DNA from: Bin87 sp965220055
GTDB lineage: Bacteria > Chloroflexota > Dehalococcoidia > Lucifugimonadales > UBA3495
NCBI GenBank assembly: GCA_965220055.1
Contig: CBDCPE010000004.1
Location: 3,658,001 to 3,722,000, forward strand
Direction: 5' to 3'
DNA length: 64,000 nucleotides
A program made the position numbers and the translations under genes. Below the pieces are notes generated by a model that was not told the DNA's origin, made no database searches, and saw only the letters and a program-made list of their open reading frames with translations. Shown here one piece after another: positions 53,388-61,570 of the stretch (the first letter of the stretch is position 1; the number at the start of each line of letters is the position of its first letter).

Positions 53388-54101
53388 ATGCCCAAACACA
53401 GCCGCCGCTACAACGCCGTTGCCGAGCGTGTTTCGGAGGATAGTATTCACCAGCCACGTGAAGCCATCGACTTGGTGAAGGAACTGTCCACCGCCAAGTT
53501 TGACGAGACCATAGAGGTCCATCTCCGCACTAACGCCGACGTGCGCCACGCTGAGCAGCAGGTTCGCGGTGTCACTGTGCTCCCCCACGGTCTGGGTAAA
53601 CAGGTGCGGGTGTTGGTGTTTGCTAACGGGGAAGCAGCCGACATCGCACGCCAGGCCGGCGCCGACTATGTTGGCGACGACGACCTGATCGCTCAGGTGG
53701 AAAGTGGTTGGGTCGAATTCGACGTGGGACTGGCAATCCCGGAGATAATGTCCAAGATAGGCCGGTTGGGTCGTGTCTTGGGCCGCCGCGGATTGATGCC
53801 CAATCCTCGCACTGGCACCTTGGTCCCCGCCCGGGACCTGCCCCGGGTCATCCAGGAGTCCAAGGCCGGCCGGCTGGAGTTCCGAACCGATCGAACCGCC
53901 ATCATCCACGGTCAGTTCGGCAAGTCTTCCTTCGAGACCGACGCCCTGGTGGACAACTTGACCGTGTTCATGGACTCCGTCATGCGTGAGCGCCCGGAAG
54001 CAGTGAAAGGCGCCTTCATCAAGTCTGCGTACATCACTTCCTCCATGGGGCCCGGCCTCCCCGTGGACGTGGCAACGCTCCAGGCGATGAGACCCGAGTA
54101 A
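53388..54101 (+). CDS. rplA: 50S ribosomal protein L1
   Basis: The 237-residue protein has the L1 signature near residues 120-150 (IGRLGRVLGRRGLMPNPRTG) and the N-terminal DETIEVHLRTNAD. The ATG follows AAGGGAG. It binds 23S rRNA at the mobile stalk and in many bacteria represses the L11-L1 transcript. It is separated from rplJ by a 273-bp leader, so the next operon has its own control. Confidence 0.96.
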   Translation: MPKHSRRYNAVAERVSEDSIHQPREAIDLVKELSTAKFDETIEVHLRTNADVRHAEQQVRGVTVLPHGLGKQVRVLVFANGEAADIARQAGADYVGDDDLIAQVESGWVEFDVGLAIPEIMSKIGRLGRVLGRRGLMPNPRTGTLVPARDLPRVIQESKAGRLEFRTDRTAIIHGQFGKSSFETDALVDNLTVFMDSVMRERPEAVKGAFIKSAYITSSMGPGLPVDVATLQAMRPE

Positions 54102-54123
54102 AACGTCGGGCCGACATCGCCTG

Positions 54124-54152
54124 TTGCCAATCCCGAGAGGGGATGCTAGACT
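54124..54152 (+). promoter_or_regulatory. Promoter of the rplJ-rplL operon
   Basis: TTGCCA at 54124-54129 and TAGACT at 54147-54152 are 17 bp apart, predicting a start near 54159, just before the L10 leader. Confidence 0.5.
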
Positions 54153-54164
54153 GACCCACACAAT

Positions 54165-54350
54165 TGAATATCGTTTACCATGCCCGAGACAGCGGGTTCC
54201 CTAAGGGAATAATGGCGGTGCCAGCCGCCCGCCGAGGCGATCCGCCGGAGTATTCCGGCAGACAGTGTGGATCATCAGCGCGCCAGGCCTCTCGCCCGTG
54301 CGCACGCCGAAGAACCCGCGCCTCCGTCTCGGAGCGCGGGATTTCTTTTG
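54165..54350 (+). ncRNA. Ribosomal protein L10 leader
   Basis: The 5-prime leader of rplJ has the L10-leader landmarks: CCGAGACAGCGGGT at about 54184, paired helices around AATGGCGGTGCC, and the conserved CCGCCGAGGC at about 54229. It ends in a terminator-like hairpin. In known cases the L10-L12 complex binds the kink-turn of this RNA and reduces expression of rplJ-rplL. Assignment is by motif recognition, not a covariance search. Confidence 0.8.
54315..54347 (+). terminator. Attenuator hairpin at the end of the L10 leader
   Basis: CCCGCGCCTCCG at 54315-54326 pairs with CGGAGCGCGGG at 54330-54340 (one bulge) and is followed by ATTTCTTTT. Its place 25 bp before rplJ fits an attenuator rather than an end-of-gene terminator. 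Confidence 0.7.
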
Positions 54351-54374
54351 ACCGTTCTAATCTAGGAGCAGACC

Positions 54375-54914
54375 TTGCCAACCCAGGAAAAAATCGATCG
54401 GGTAACCGAGTTGAAGGACAAATTGGAACGCAGTTCCATCGTCATATCCACCGGCTACTCCGGCATGAGTGCTAATCAAATGGTGGATCTCCGCCGCAGG
54501 ATGCTAGACGGTGGCGTTGAATTCGTCGTCGTGAAGAACAACCTGCTGAGCCGCGCCGCCGACGCTGCGGAAATTCCTCAGCTCAAGGACGTTATATCGG
54601 GTCAAACCGCCATAGCGCTGGGCTACGATGATGCCGCCACCATTGCCAAGGCGGTCAGCCAGGCGGTCCGGGCCAGTGCCGGCGCTCTTGCGGTAAATGG
54701 CGCGGTCGTAGGGCAGGGCGTTTCCATGCAACCCGAAGAAGTGTCACGGTTGGCAGATTTGCCTCCCCGCCCGATCCTTGTGGCCCAGCTGTTGGGCGCC
54801 ATACAGTCGCCGCTATATGGTCTGGCCACCGTACTCAACGGAACCATCCTCGGTCTGGCCTACGTCTTGCAGGCCAGAATGGAACAGTTGCAGCCGGCTG
54901 AAGCAGCGGAATAG
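54375..54914 (+). CDS. rplJ: 50S ribosomal protein L10
   Basis: 179 residues from a TTG start, eight bases after AGGAGC; no ATG fits the family N-terminus. It has L10 features: FVVVKNNLLSRAADAA, and a C-terminal helix (LGLAYVLQARMEQLQ) that binds L7/L12 dimers. The rare TTG start may keep its output below that of rplL. Confidence 0.95.
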   Translation: MPTQEKIDRVTELKDKLERSSIVISTGYSGMSANQMVDLRRRMLDGGVEFVVVKNNLLSRAADAAEIPQLKDVISGQTAIALGYDDAATIAKAVSQAVRASAGALAVNGAVVGQGVSMQPEEVSRLADLPPRPILVAQLLGAIQSPLYGLATVLNGTILGLAYVLQARMEQLQPAEAAE

Positions 54915-54963
54915 CAACCATCATCCAACGGTAATCGTAAACAACTATTAGGAGGCTTCTATC

Positions 54964-55353
54964 ATGGCAGTGAACCAGGAAGTTCTTGACGCGATCAAGG
55001 GCATGAGCGTGATGGATTTGGCCGATCTGGTCAAGGCCATCGAGGAAGAGTTTGGCGTTTCTGCGGCCGCTCCTGTTGTCGTTGCCGCCGGTCCGGCCGC
55101 CGGTGTGGTAACCGACGACGCTCCGTCCGCCGGCGACGAGCAGACCGAATTCACCATCACCCTGTCCGACTTCGGCGCCAACAAGATCAACGTCATTAAG
55201 GCCGTGCGCGAGGTTACCGACCTCGGCCTACGCGAAGCCAAGGAGTTGGTGGAGTCCGCCCCGACCCGCGTCCGCGAAGGGGTGAACAAGGATGACGCTG
55301 ACAGCATCAAGGCAAAGCTGGAAGAGGCCGGAGCCACGGTGCAAGTTGCCTAA
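54964..55353 (+). CDS. rplL: 50S ribosomal protein L7/L12
   Basis: The 129-residue protein has an N-terminal dimerisation helix (MSVMDLADLVKAIEEEFGV), an Ala/Gly/Val hinge (residues 40-60) and the C-terminal domain KINVIKAVREVTDLGLREAK. It has a strong TAGGAGG Shine-Dalgarno, in contrast to rplJ, matching the need for several copies per ribosome. rpoB and rpoC do not follow in this window; a hairpin and an SDR gene do. Confidence 0.96.
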   Translation: MAVNQEVLDAIKGMSVMDLADLVKAIEEEFGVSAAAPVVVAAGPAAGVVTDDAPSAGDEQTEFTITLSDFGANKINVIKAVREVTDLGLREAKELVESAPTRVREGVNKDDADSIKAKLEEAGATVQVA

Positions 55354-55384
55354 ACGGCATCCGAACTAGCGCGCTTCATGTGTG

Positions 55385-55435
55385 TCAGGGGGCGGGTGTC
55401 ATACCTGCCCCCTGATCGTTTGCCTGGTGTACAAT
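55385..55435 (+). terminator. Terminator hairpin and -10 box after rplL
   Basis: TCAGGGGGCGGGT at 55385-55397 pairs with 55403-55415 (one G-T) around a 5-nt loop. TACAAT at 55430-55435 may be the -10 box of the SDR gene. The composite closely resembles the one at 10089-10122. Confidence 0.6.
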
Positions 55436-55466
55436 GCCGCTACTTTGACCGGGAGGTCCTCTGAGT

Positions 55467-56270
55467 ATGGATCTGCAACTTGATGGCAAGACGGCAATCG
55501 TTACCGGAGGCAGTCGCGGTATCGGCAAGGCAGTCGCTCGGGTTCTGTCCGCAGATGGCTGCGGCGTCGCGATCACGGGACGATACGCGGATACCCTGTC
55601 CGAATCGGCCGAGGATATTGCTGGTGATACCGGCAGGACGGTCGTCCCCATCGTTTCCGACATGACCAGCACCGATCAGGTGAATGCCATGGTGGCCCGG
55701 GCTGCTGAGGCCCTGGGCGGGAGCATCGACATCCTGGTGAACAACGCCGCCGCGCCCGGCGGCCTTGCCCGCGGGTCTCTGGCCGAAATCCGCGACGAAG
55801 ACGTGATGCTGGACCTGGACACCAAGGTCATGGGCTACCTGCGCTGCGCCCGAGCCGTCGCACCCTTCATGCAGCAACAGGGCTGGGGTCGCATCGTCAA
55901 CGTCGGCGGCTTGTCGGCTCGCCGGGCGGAGGGCAACCTCAGCGCCGGCGTGCGCAACTCCGGCCTGTCCAACCTTACCAAGTACCTGGCCGAGGAGTTG
56001 GGGAGCCACGGCGTCTGCGTCAACCTGGTGCATCCCGGCACGACCCGCACCGAGCGCAGCGGCCCCATGTACGCCGAGCAGGCGGAACGCGAGGGCACCA
56101 CCGTCGAAGAGATCGAGAGCCGCGCCGCCGCCCGCAACTCCACCCGGCGCATCGTCGACGCCGAGGAGCTGGCTTGGGTGGTTGCCTTCCTGGCCTCGCC
56201 CCGCAGCATCGCCATCAGCGGCGAGACCATCGCGGCCGGCGGCGGCTCCGGTACCAACGTCTATCACTGA
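55467..56270 (+). CDS. SDR-family protein lacking the catalytic Tyr-Lys pair
   Basis: The 267-residue Rossmann protein has the classical cofactor motif TGGSRGIGKAVAR (residues 13-25) and NNAAAPGG (92-99). Where active SDRs have YxxxK, it reads Ala160-Gly-Val-Arg-Asn164, so both catalytic residues are replaced, and the usual Ser position reads GGLSARR. It may bind NAD(P) and a ligand without classical reduction, or use other residues. The gene follows a hairpin and a TACAAT box. It is followed at 61 bp by the EthD gene. Confidence 0.88.
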   Translation: MDLQLDGKTAIVTGGSRGIGKAVARVLSADGCGVAITGRYADTLSESAEDIAGDTGRTVVPIVSDMTSTDQVNAMVARAAEALGGSIDILVNNAAAPGGLARGSLAEIRDEDVMLDLDTKVMGYLRCARAVAPFMQQQGWGRIVNVGGLSARRAEGNLSAGVRNSGLSNLTKYLAEELGSHGVCVNLVHPGTTRTERSGPMYAEQAEREGTTVEEIESRAAARNSTRRIVDAEELAWVVAFLASPRSIAISGETIAAGGGSGTNVYH

Positions 56271-56331
56271 CCATTCCGCACCGTCATTCCCGCGCGTCCG
56301 GGAATCCATTCCTCACCAGGAGACCGTTACG

Positions 56332-56646
56332 ATGATCAAAGTAACCGTTTTTTACGAAAACGAAGAGGGCAAGTCCTTCGATTTCGACTACTACTGCAAC
56401 ACGCACATGCCCCTGGTGCAGGAACGCCTCACCACCTTCGGCATGCGCTACTACAACGTCGAGAAGGGTATCTCCGATGCTGATCCCAGCGCTCCCCCCA
56501 TTTATACCGCCATCGGGTACCTGTTCTTCAACGACGTGGATGGCGTGCACGAGGGCTTCAAGACCCACGGCCGCGAGCTGGTGGGCGACGTGCCTAACTT
56601 CACCGACATCAGCCCCAAGTTCCTCATCAGCGAGCTGGTCGCATAG
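56332..56646 (+). CDS. EthD-family protein
   Basis: The 104-residue protein with ferredoxin-like (dimeric alpha-beta barrel) pattern starts MIKVTVFYENEEGKSFDFDY and contains YYCNTHMPLVQERL, typical of EthD proteins, which assist or carry out reactions in ether and polyketide-like metabolism. The function here is not defined. The ATG follows CCAGGAGA. The 61-bp gap before it contains a GTCATTCCCGCG...GGGAATCCATT repeat unit, a common intergenic repeat. Confidence 0.85.
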   Translation: MIKVTVFYENEEGKSFDFDYYCNTHMPLVQERLTTFGMRYYNVEKGISDADPSAPPIYTAIGYLFFNDVDGVHEGFKTHGRELVGDVPNFTDISPKFLISELVA

Positions 56647-56698
56647 CTGGGACTTGCACCGATAATTGACGGCGCGTTGCGCAAAAATGGAGCGAAGT

Positions 56699-57559
56699 GT
56701 GACAACATATTTTGGCAACGTCGGACACTTGATGCAGCACTGGACTCTCTGCGAACTAGTGAACATTGCTGACGAACATGCTCCCGGATTGAACTTTATC
56801 GATGCTCATGCGATGGCGCCATGGGCAACTGAGCGCCGCCTCAAATCTCCTGATCCCACGTTCGAGGGCGTGCGCCGAGGTTTGCCCGATGGACTATCGG
56901 TCTATGAGCGGGTCTGGCGTCAACTGGATTGGGAACATAGAGGAGGCTACCCCAACGAAGGCTATCCCAATAGTGCTGCCTTCGTGAACCGGGTGTGGAC
57001 ACGTGACTTCTCTATGCTGTTGTGCGAAATCAATCCCCAAACCATCAACGCGCTGGATGCCTGGTTGCCAAGCATCCAGCGCCTGCCAAAATGCCGAAGG
57101 GCTAAGGTGTATTACGGCGACTGGCGGAAGAGGTTTGCCCGAGGGTTGCCGAGCCCCGTTGATGTGGGGCTGCTGGATGGGTCGCTAACTTTGGTCTCGT
57201 TTGATCCATTTAAGTACAGTAGCAACCGGCGATATGATGACATAAACCTCGGGAAGAGCAGGACACAAGGTGATCTCTATCCGGATGATGTGGAGCGAAC
57301 GCTGGATGCCTTGGATGCTTTGCAAGATGTGCAGGGTGGATCTGTTGTACAACTATCCACTTACAGTAGGCTAGATGGCAATTCGCAGGAGGTTGTTATT
57401 GCTTCCCTCGCCCCGATCTTTGAGGGAAGAGGGTTTGCGCCGGCCGAGCCGGTGAGGCTTGACGAGAAAATGATGTCATTGATCTACTATCGCGACATCT
57501 CATGGGCAGCCGAGTTGAGTGACCTGTGCAAACGCTTCAAAGAGTGGTTCTCGGGGTAA
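56699..57559 (+). CDS. Unknown protein, possibly methyltransferase-like
   Basis: The GTG at 56699 has GGAG six bases upstream and is preferred; the ATG at 56687 lacks a ribosome site. The product has about 286 residues from lower-GC DNA than its neighbours. The N-terminus YFGNVGHLMQHWTLCELV followed by FIDAHAMAPWA recalls the KHWxLxELL...DxHAG pattern of RlmJ-type adenine methyltransferases, and SFDPFKYSS could stand for the DPPY loop. The match is weak, so no reaction is assigned. It ends five bases before the DUF885 fragment and may be a transferred gene. Confidence 0.6.
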   Translation: MTTYFGNVGHLMQHWTLCELVNIADEHAPGLNFIDAHAMAPWATERRLKSPDPTFEGVRRGLPDGLSVYERVWRQLDWEHRGGYPNEGYPNSAAFVNRVWTRDFSMLLCEINPQTINALDAWLPSIQRLPKCRRAKVYYGDWRKRFARGLPSPVDVGLLDGSLTLVSFDPFKYSSNRRYDDINLGKSRTQGDLYPDDVERTLDALDALQDVQGGSVVQLSTYSRLDGNSQEVVIASLAPIFEGRGFAPAEPVRLDEKMMSLIYYRDISWAAELSDLCKRFKEWFSG

Positions 57560-57564
57560 TTTCC

Positions 57565-58095
57565 ATGAGCGTCGATGTCGATAACCTCGCTGAACGCGCC
57601 ATTCGCGAGCATTGGGAATTCGCGCCGACGGCCGGCAGCCGCATCGGCCGGCATGAGTACGATGGCCGGCTGCCCGATTTCTCATCCGGTCGGGTTGCTC
57701 GTCGCGTTGAAGAACTGTATCGCTCCTTGGCCAAACTATCCTCGTTGCCGCCGGAGTACGCTAACGGCGCAGACGAAGATGCCAGGATGGATCGCCTGTC
57801 CCGCAGCCTGCTGGAAATGTTCCTCCGGCGCGAGCTGTTCAACCTGGAGGAAATGCAGACCCTGCACAACAATCCCCAGCGTCAGGTCGGTTACCTCGGC
57901 GTCGGCAGCTACGTGCAGCGCGACTACGCGCCCCTGCCGGACCGTCTTCGGTCAGCAACCGCGATTCTCCGGCAGGCGCCGGATTTCCTGGCGAGCTGGT
58001 CGCGTGGAATAACCTTCGCAAACACAGCAGGGCGACTCTCCGGTCGCCCCGGCATTTGTGACCAGCCAACTCCCGCGCCACGAGGTGCGTCATGA
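57565..58095 (+). pseudogene. Truncated DUF885 peptidase, N-terminal fragment
   Basis: The first 143 or so residues (to about 57992) closely match the start of the full gene at 58967, for example AERAIREHWEF, SRIGRHEYDGRLPDF and NLEEMQTLHNNPQRQVGYLG. After FLAS the homology stops, and 35 unrelated codons lead to a stop overlapping the Uma2 start (ATGA). The zinc motif lies far downstream in the full protein, so this fragment cannot be an enzyme. Confidence 0.85.
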
Positions 58096-58799
58096 CCACC
58101 GCCAAACCCCAGCCGGCTTCCCCTGCCACACTCGCTAGTCCGGCTTTCGTCCGCGTTCCAGACCCGCCGGAACGATACCCCGACGACATGACCAGCTTTA
58201 TCCACCTCAGCAAAACCGGCAGCGTTGCGTACCTCATTGACCACTTCGGAAACCCCGACACTACCGTCATAGGCGGCGAACTCTACCTACAGCCCGATCT
58301 GCACACGCCCCAGTCGGAACGCCGTGTTCCCGACCTGTACATCGCTTTTGACGTGAACGCGGCCGCCTACTACGCCCGCAACGCATATATCATCGCCGAA
58401 CAGGGCCAGCCGCCGGACTTCGTATTGGAAATCGCGTCGCCCACTACCGCCGACCAGGACGTTGGTCCAAAGCGCGATGACTACGAATCTTGGGGCGTTA
58501 CGGAATATTGGCGGTTTGACCGTACTGGGCAGCATCATGGTGAGCGTCTAGCCGGAGACCGGTTGGTGGATGGACGGTACCAGCCCATCGACATTGCGCG
58601 GGTAGGCAATGAGGAATGGCAGGGGTACAGCGCGGCGCTGGACTTGCGCCTGACCTGGAGCGCCGGGCATTTGCTATGGATCGACCCGTCAACCTCAAGC
58701 CCCATCACCACCTTGACCGACGAACGGGCCGCGCGCCAGCGGGCGGAAGCCCGCGTGCTGGAGCTGGAAGCCGAACTCCACCGGCTGCGCGCATCCTAA
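58092..58799 (+). CDS. Uma2-family endonuclease-like protein
   Basis: The 235-residue protein has a PD-(D/E)xK-like core of the Uma2/DUF820 family: VPDLYIAFDV, then DFVLEIASPTTADQDVGPKRDDYESWGV with the usual Glu and Lys, and YWRFD. A C-terminal coiled coil (AEARVLELEAELHRL) is common in the family. Its biological role is unknown. The ATG overlaps the stop of the DUF885 fragment. It lies between the partial and full DUF885 copies, as if it had inserted during a local duplication. Confidence 0.88.
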   Translation: MTTAKPQPASPATLASPAFVRVPDPPERYPDDMTSFIHLSKTGSVAYLIDHFGNPDTTVIGGELYLQPDLHTPQSERRVPDLYIAFDVNAAAYYARNAYIIAEQGQPPDFVLEIASPTTADQDVGPKRDDYESWGVTEYWRFDRTGQHHGERLAGDRLVDGRYQPIDIARVGNEEWQGYSAALDLRLTWSAGHLLWIDPSTSSPITTLTDERAARQRAEARVLELEAELHRLRAS

Positions 58800-58966
58800 T
58801 CGCCCGGATCGCAATAACCACGAGCCTGATATGGACTACTCACGAGTCACCCCGACGTTGATACTCCGGCTATGATGTCGCTGTCCTATACCCGTAATGT
58901 GCTATGGGCCGACAAATTGGCTAACCTGCCCGAATGCTTCGACGGGTGGCGTCCGGAGCAAAACCC

Positions 58967-60631
58967 ATGAACCAGGCTGTCGACAACCTCGCTGAACGCG
59001 CCATTCGTGAGCATTGGGAATTCGTGCCCACCTCCGGCAGCCGCATCGGCCGCCATGAGTACGACGGCCGACTGCCTGACTTCTCCGCCGGCCGGGTATC
59101 ACGCCGGGTCGAGGAGCTGCACCGCTCGCTGGGTCAGCTCTCTTCGCTGCCTGCGGACGACGCCCACGGTACGGACGCAGCGGCCAGGATGGACCGCCTG
59201 TCGCGCAGCCTGCTGGACATGTTTCTCCGGCGCGAGCTGTTCAACCTGGAGGAAATGCGTACCCTGCATAACAACCCGCAGCGCCAGGTCGGCTACCTCG
59301 GCGTCGGCAGCTACGTGCAGCGTGACTACGCGCCCCTGCCCGACCGGCTCCGGTCGGCTATGCAGGTCCTCCGGCAGGCTCCGGATTTCCTGGCCACGCT
59401 GGAAACTCTAACCGAACCCGAACTCGGTGAACCCGTGCGGAACATGGCGGTCGAGGCCTACCGCGGGATGGCGTCGTTCTATCACACCGGCCTTGCGGCC
59501 GCGTCCACCGAGTGCGCCGCCATCGCTCCCGACGTCGCCGCCGAGTTCGACGCGGCCCGCGAACTTGCCGCCGCCACCGTGTCGGGGTTTGCCCAGCGGT
59601 TGCAGGACCGTCGAACACGCCCCGACTTCGCCATCGGCTCCGATCTGTACCGCCGGATGCTGGAAGTCGGCGAGGGGGTGAACACCTCGCTGTCTGATGT
59701 TCTGTCCATCGGCCAGGCCAATCTGGAGCAGAACCTCCGCCGGCTGGACGAAGCCGCCGCGTTGGTGGCCCCGGGCAAGTCGGTGCGGGAAGCCGTCGCC
59801 CAGGTTTCCGTCAACCATCCCACCGCAGAACGCCTGATACCCGAGACCCGGGACATGCTGGAGGACATCCGCCAGGCCCTCATCGACCACGACATCATCG
59901 GCGTTCCTTCGGAGGAGCGCTGCCAGGTCACCGAGACGCCCTCCTACATGCGCTACGCCTTCGCCGCGATGGATTCACCCGGTGGCCTCGAAGAGGTCGC
60001 CACCGAGGCGTTCTACTACGTCACGCCCGTGGAGCCTGACTGGACGCCGCGCCAGCAGGAGGAGTGGCTCACCAACTTCAACTATCACACCCTGAAGATC
60101 ATCAGCGTCCACGAGGTCTATCCGGGCCACTACGTCCACAACCTGCACAATCGCCACGGCGGAGGGCTGCCGCTGGTCAATCGGGTCGCCACGTCCTACG
60201 CCTTCACCGAGGGCTGGGCCCACTACACCGAGGAGATGATGCTCGAAACCGAGTACGGGCGCGACGACCCGGCTCTCTGGTTGACCCAGCTCCTCGAGGC
60301 CCTGGTCCGCAACTGCCGTTACCTCTGCTCGCTGGGCATGCACACGCAGGAGATGACCGTGGACGAGGCGACACAGTTCTTTCAGGCCCATGCCTATATG
60401 GAGGAGCACCCGGCCCGCCGCGAGGCGTTGCGCGGCACCTTCGACCCGGGCTACCTGAACTACACCCTGGGCAAGCTGATGCTGCTCAAGCTGCGCCAGG
60501 ACTGGCGCCGGCAGGAAGGTTCAGACTACAGCCTGCGCCGGTTCCACGACGCCGCGCTGTCCTGGGGCGCGCCGCCGGTGCCGCTGCTGCGCCAGGCGAT
60601 GCTCAACGAACCGGGAGCGGAGATCCTCTAA
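58967..60631 (+). CDS. DUF885-family metallopeptidase-like protein, full length
   Basis: The start is the ATG at 58967 (MNQAVDNLAERAIREHWEF), giving 554 residues, typical of the family. The zinc-site motif is HEVYPGHYVH (His382, Glu383, His388), followed by EGWAHYTEEMM with the downstream Glu. DUF885 proteins are predicted metallo-carboxypeptidases; no signal peptide is visible, so it is likely cytosolic. The N-terminal third is duplicated at 57565. Confidence 0.9.
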   Translation: MNQAVDNLAERAIREHWEFVPTSGSRIGRHEYDGRLPDFSAGRVSRRVEELHRSLGQLSSLPADDAHGTDAAARMDRLSRSLLDMFLRRELFNLEEMRTLHNNPQRQVGYLGVGSYVQRDYAPLPDRLRSAMQVLRQAPDFLATLETLTEPELGEPVRNMAVEAYRGMASFYHTGLAAASTECAAIAPDVAAEFDAARELAAATVSGFAQRLQDRRTRPDFAIGSDLYRRMLEVGEGVNTSLSDVLSIGQANLEQNLRRLDEAAALVAPGKSVREAVAQVSVNHPTAERLIPETRDMLEDIRQALIDHDIIGVPSEERCQVTETPSYMRYAFAAMDSPGGLEEVATEAFYYVTPVEPDWTPRQQEEWLTNFNYHTLKIISVHEVYPGHYVHNLHNRHGGGLPLVNRVATSYAFTEGWAHYTEEMMLETEYGRDDPALWLTQLLEALVRNCRYLCSLGMHTQEMTVDEATQFFQAHAYMEEHPARREALRGTFDPGYLNYTLGKLMLLKLRQDWRRQEGSDYSLRRFHDAALSWGAPPVPLLRQAMLNEPGAEIL

Positions 60632-60661
60632 TCGCTCGCGCCTGATCCCCTCAAAATCCGT

Positions 60662-61183
60662 CTAAACCACCTGCGCACCCAGGATCCTGCCGATGTGGTC
60701 CAGCGCCCAGCGATGGGCGTCGCCGTCGAAGGACGCTACGCAGTCGCTGGGCACCTCCACGGCATAGTCCCGGTTACGCGCGTCCGAGGTGGTGTGCATT
60801 ACGCAGATGTCGGTGCACACCCCGCACACGATTATCTTGTCGGGGTTGAGGGCGGCCAACCGCTCGGCCAGGTCGGTGTTGAAGAAGCCGCTGTACCGGT
60901 TCTTGGGGATGACATTGCCGTCGCCGACCCACTCGGCCAGCTCCGGTATGACCTCCGGCTCCTCCGTCCCGATGACGCAGTGCACCGGGAACATCCGGAA
61001 CTCCAGGTCGTCGGGCAGGTGGTGGTCCGAGACGAACAGGATGGCCGACCCGGCCGCAGCCTCGAGGCCCAGCAACGCCCGCACCGGCTCGATGATACGG
61101 CGGGCGTCGTCGCCGCAGTAGAGGTTGTGCCCCGGCTCCAGAAAGCCACGCACCATGTCAATCACTAGCACAGCATTGGGCAT
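60662..61183 (-). CDS. Isochorismatase-like cysteine hydrolase
   Basis: The 173-residue protein has the triad of the family: Asp9 (VIDM), Lys94 (VIPKNRYSGF) and Cys127 (GVCTDICV), with the preceding cis-peptide region. The closest functional class by motif is nicotinamidase-like amidohydrolase, but N-carbamoyl or other amides are possible. It is the last gene of a four-gene minus-strand operon with spacings of 12-16 bp. Confidence 0.9.
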   Translation of the reverse strand: MPNAVLVIDMVRGFLEPGHNLYCGDDARRIIEPVRALLGLEAAAGSAILFVSDHHLPDDLEFRMFPVHCVIGTEEPEVIPELAEWVGDGNVIPKNRYSGFFNTDLAERLAALNPDKIIVCGVCTDICVMHTTSDARNRDYAVEVPSDCVASFDGDAHRWALDHIGRILGAQVV

Positions 61184-61197
61184 CGGCGTCCACCTCG

Positions 61198-61554
61198 CTA
61201 CTTCAGAGATCCAACCACCGGTATCAGGCGTTCGTTGTAAGGATCGACCCCGAGCAGCACACCTTCCAGCGTGTACGCGCCGAGCAGCGGTGACGCCCCC
61301 TCCTCACCGAAGATGACCCAGGTGGTGGTCTCGCAACCGTCCACCCGAGACCGAGCTTCGCCCATATCCAACTGCACCTGCTGTCCCCCGGCGTACTCGA
61401 ATGTTCGCGTGACGGACGGGCGGATCCCTAATCCTTCCAGCGTGGAGCGCGGTACCACTGTCGTAGTCGCACCCGTGTCCACCATCACTTCGATATCCTC
61501 GAAGTATTCGCCTTCAAGATTGGCAATCTGGATGGTGATGTTGAAGGTACCCAT
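61198..61554 (-). CDS. Retropepsin-like aspartic protease
   Basis: The 118-residue single-domain protein has the clan AA active-site motif VMVDTGATTTVVP (Asp26), followed by LGIRPSVTRTFEYAGG, the flap-like hairpin, and a second hydrophobic LLGAYTLEGVLLGVD. Like retroviral proteases it would dimerise to form the site. Substrate is unknown. It lies between the ThDP enzyme and the hydrolase genes in the same operon, 16 and 14 bp away. Confidence 0.88.
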   Translation of the reverse strand: MGTFNITIQIANLEGEYFEDIEVMVDTGATTTVVPRSTLEGLGIRPSVTRTFEYAGGQQVQLDMGEARSRVDGCETTTWVIFGEEGASPLLGAYTLEGVLLGVDPYNERLIPVVGSLK

Positions 61555-61570
61555 GGGTCGCCGTCCAGCC

